From: Synergistaceae bacterium
Lineage (GTDB): Bacteria > Synergistota > Synergistia > Synergistales > Synergistaceae
Reading direction: 5' to 3'
Assembly (NCBI GenBank): GCA_031264605.1
Contig: JAISDQ010000105.1
Span: 1-5,583, forward strand
Length of the DNA stretch: 5,583 bases
The position numbers were made by a program, and so were the translations under genes. Below are positions 4,819-5,583 of this stretch, piece by piece (the first letter of the stretch is position 1; each line of letters begins with the position of its first letter). Below the pieces are notes generated by a model. The model did no database searches and had not been told where the DNA came from. It saw only the letters and a program-made list of their open reading frames with translations.

Positions 4819-5583
4819 TTACTGCACGCTTACCTTGTCTCCGTCGTTCAGGTTCGTCCCGCCGAACACTATCAGCCTGTCGCCGGATACGAGCCCTTCG
4901 GTTATTTGAACGTAATCGCCCTGCCGCAGGCCCGTCTTCACCGGCTTCATGACGGCTGCGGAGTTCTCTTCCAGAAACACTATTTCCCCGTCGTCGCCGT
5001 TTTGTATCGAATTGGCCGGAATCAGAACCGCGTTTTGGAATTCGCGCTCCACGAGCGAAACCTGCCCGAACATGCCGGGACGCAGCCGGTTACCGGCCGC
5101 CTCGTTGTCGAGTTCTATCTCGACCGCGCTCGACCGCGTCGATGGGTCGACGTAGGGGTCAATCCGCGACACTTTGCCCTGAAACTCCTCGTCTGGAAGC
5201 GCGTCGAAACGCAGTATAACGTCCATGCCCGGCTTGACGGCGAAGATTTTTATTTCGGGCACGCGAAGCGACGCCTTGAGTTTCCGAAGGTCGGCTATGT
5301 CGAGCATCGGGGAACTGGGCGATATCATCGCGCCCGGCGTGAGGGAATAATCCGACAGCACCGTTCCGTCAAGAGGCGAGTATATTATGTAATCCTGCTT
5401 GGCGGATTTCACGCGCCCCAATTCCGCTGAGGCCTGCCGCTCCTTCGCGACCGCCGCGTTGTAGCTCGCGCGGGTGCTGGCGTAGGCCGTCGATATGGAG
5501 TCGTATTGCTGCTGGGTGCTGAAGCCCTCTTTCAAAAGCCTCTCGTACCGGTCGACGTTCGTCTTGGCGTTCGCCATCTCGGC
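4819..5583 (-). CDS. Periplasmic adaptor (membrane fusion protein) of a tripartite efflux pump, partial
   Basis: C-terminal 254 residues of an HlyD/AcrA-type adaptor, open at the right edge, so signal sequence and first half are missing. The Met at 5577 is internal: the frame continues to the edge and the residue lies within a helix. Numbering from the edge, residues 1-62 are the helical hairpin and its return helix. The tip has R12, L16 and T23 in the positions of the R-L-S motif that contacts the TolC-type channel, with Thr replacing Ser. Residues 64-98 (IIYSPLDGTVLS...MLDIADL) are the second half of the lipoyl-like domain. The beta-barrel at ~103-176 includes RIDPYVDPSTR and LRPGMFGQV, and the membrane-proximal domain runs from ~180 to 254. 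It would link an inner-membrane pump (RND or MacB type) to an outer-membrane channel. The pump gene is not downstream of it, so any co-encoded pump must lie to the right of the window. Confidence 0.88.
   Translation of the reverse strand, partial: AEMANAKTNVDRYERLLKEGFSTQQQYDSISTAYASTRASYNAAVAKERQASAELGRVKSAKQDYIIYSPLDGTVLSDYSLTPGAMISPSSPMLDIADLRKLKASLRVPEIKIFAVKPGMDVILRFDALPDEEFQGKVSRIDPYVDPSTRSSAVEIELDNEAAGNRLRPGMFGQVSLVEREFQNAVLIPANSIQNGDDGEIVFLEENSAAVMKPVKTGLRQGDYVQITEGLVSGDRLIVFGGTNLNDGDKVSVQ

Noticed and set aside
4808..4823. Inverted repeat AGTAAA/TTTACT across the two convergent stop codons
   Set aside because: Part of the symmetry is the automatic consequence of facing TAA codons. 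The 6-bp AT-rich stem with a 4-nt loop and no T-run is too weak to call a terminator.
5119..5138. Perfect tandem 10-bp duplication CTCGACCGCG in the adaptor gene
   Set aside because: The repeat unit is not a multiple of three, yet the protein here (VDPSTRSSAVEIELDN) has the family's normal length. It is therefore not a recent disruptive insertion and probably arises by chance from codon choice.

Overview
The window looks like ordinary bacterial chromosome, moderately GC-rich, with strong Shine-Dalgarno sites. It comes from a diderm, because a periplasmic efflux adaptor is present. A YchF-type ATPase with an unusual P-loop, a ROK kinase opening with GGHT, and a branched-chain amino acid ABC operon together recall amino-acid-fermenting Synergistota. 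That placement is inferred from recalled family resemblance and was not searched. No RNA gene, CRISPR array, insertion sequence or phage gene is visible.

Left part (56-2082, + strand): ychF is followed 11 nt later by a ROK-family sugar kinase. The kinase's ribosome binding site overlaps the ychF stop codon, so the two are probably co-transcribed. The first 55 nt hold only the ychF ribosome binding site and possibly the tail of an upstream gene.

Intergenic region (2083-2311): a 32-nt stem-loop follows the kinase. An AT-rich stretch then carries promoter-like elements (two TATAAT boxes in a 9-bp tandem repeat) and inverted repeats. The strongest ribosome binding site here serves a TTG codon that opens a 31-codon frame overlapping the start of livM. 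The true livM start is therefore the main unsettled point in the window.

Centre (2312-4812, + strand): livM, livG and livF form a tight operon (4-nt overlap or 11-nt gap, then a 3-nt gap). They encode one inner-membrane permease subunit and both ATPases of a high-affinity branched-chain amino acid (LIV/HAAT) importer. The usual second permease livH and a periplasmic binding protein are absent from the window. The importer must be completed by genes elsewhere, or it is atypical.

Right edge (4819-5583, - strand): the C-terminal 254 residues of a periplasmic adaptor of an RND or similar tripartite efflux pump run off the window. This gene converges on livF with only 6 nt between the stop codons. 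I saw no convincing new system; the best leads are the livM 5' region, the missing livH and binding protein, and the altered zinc site of the ROK protein.
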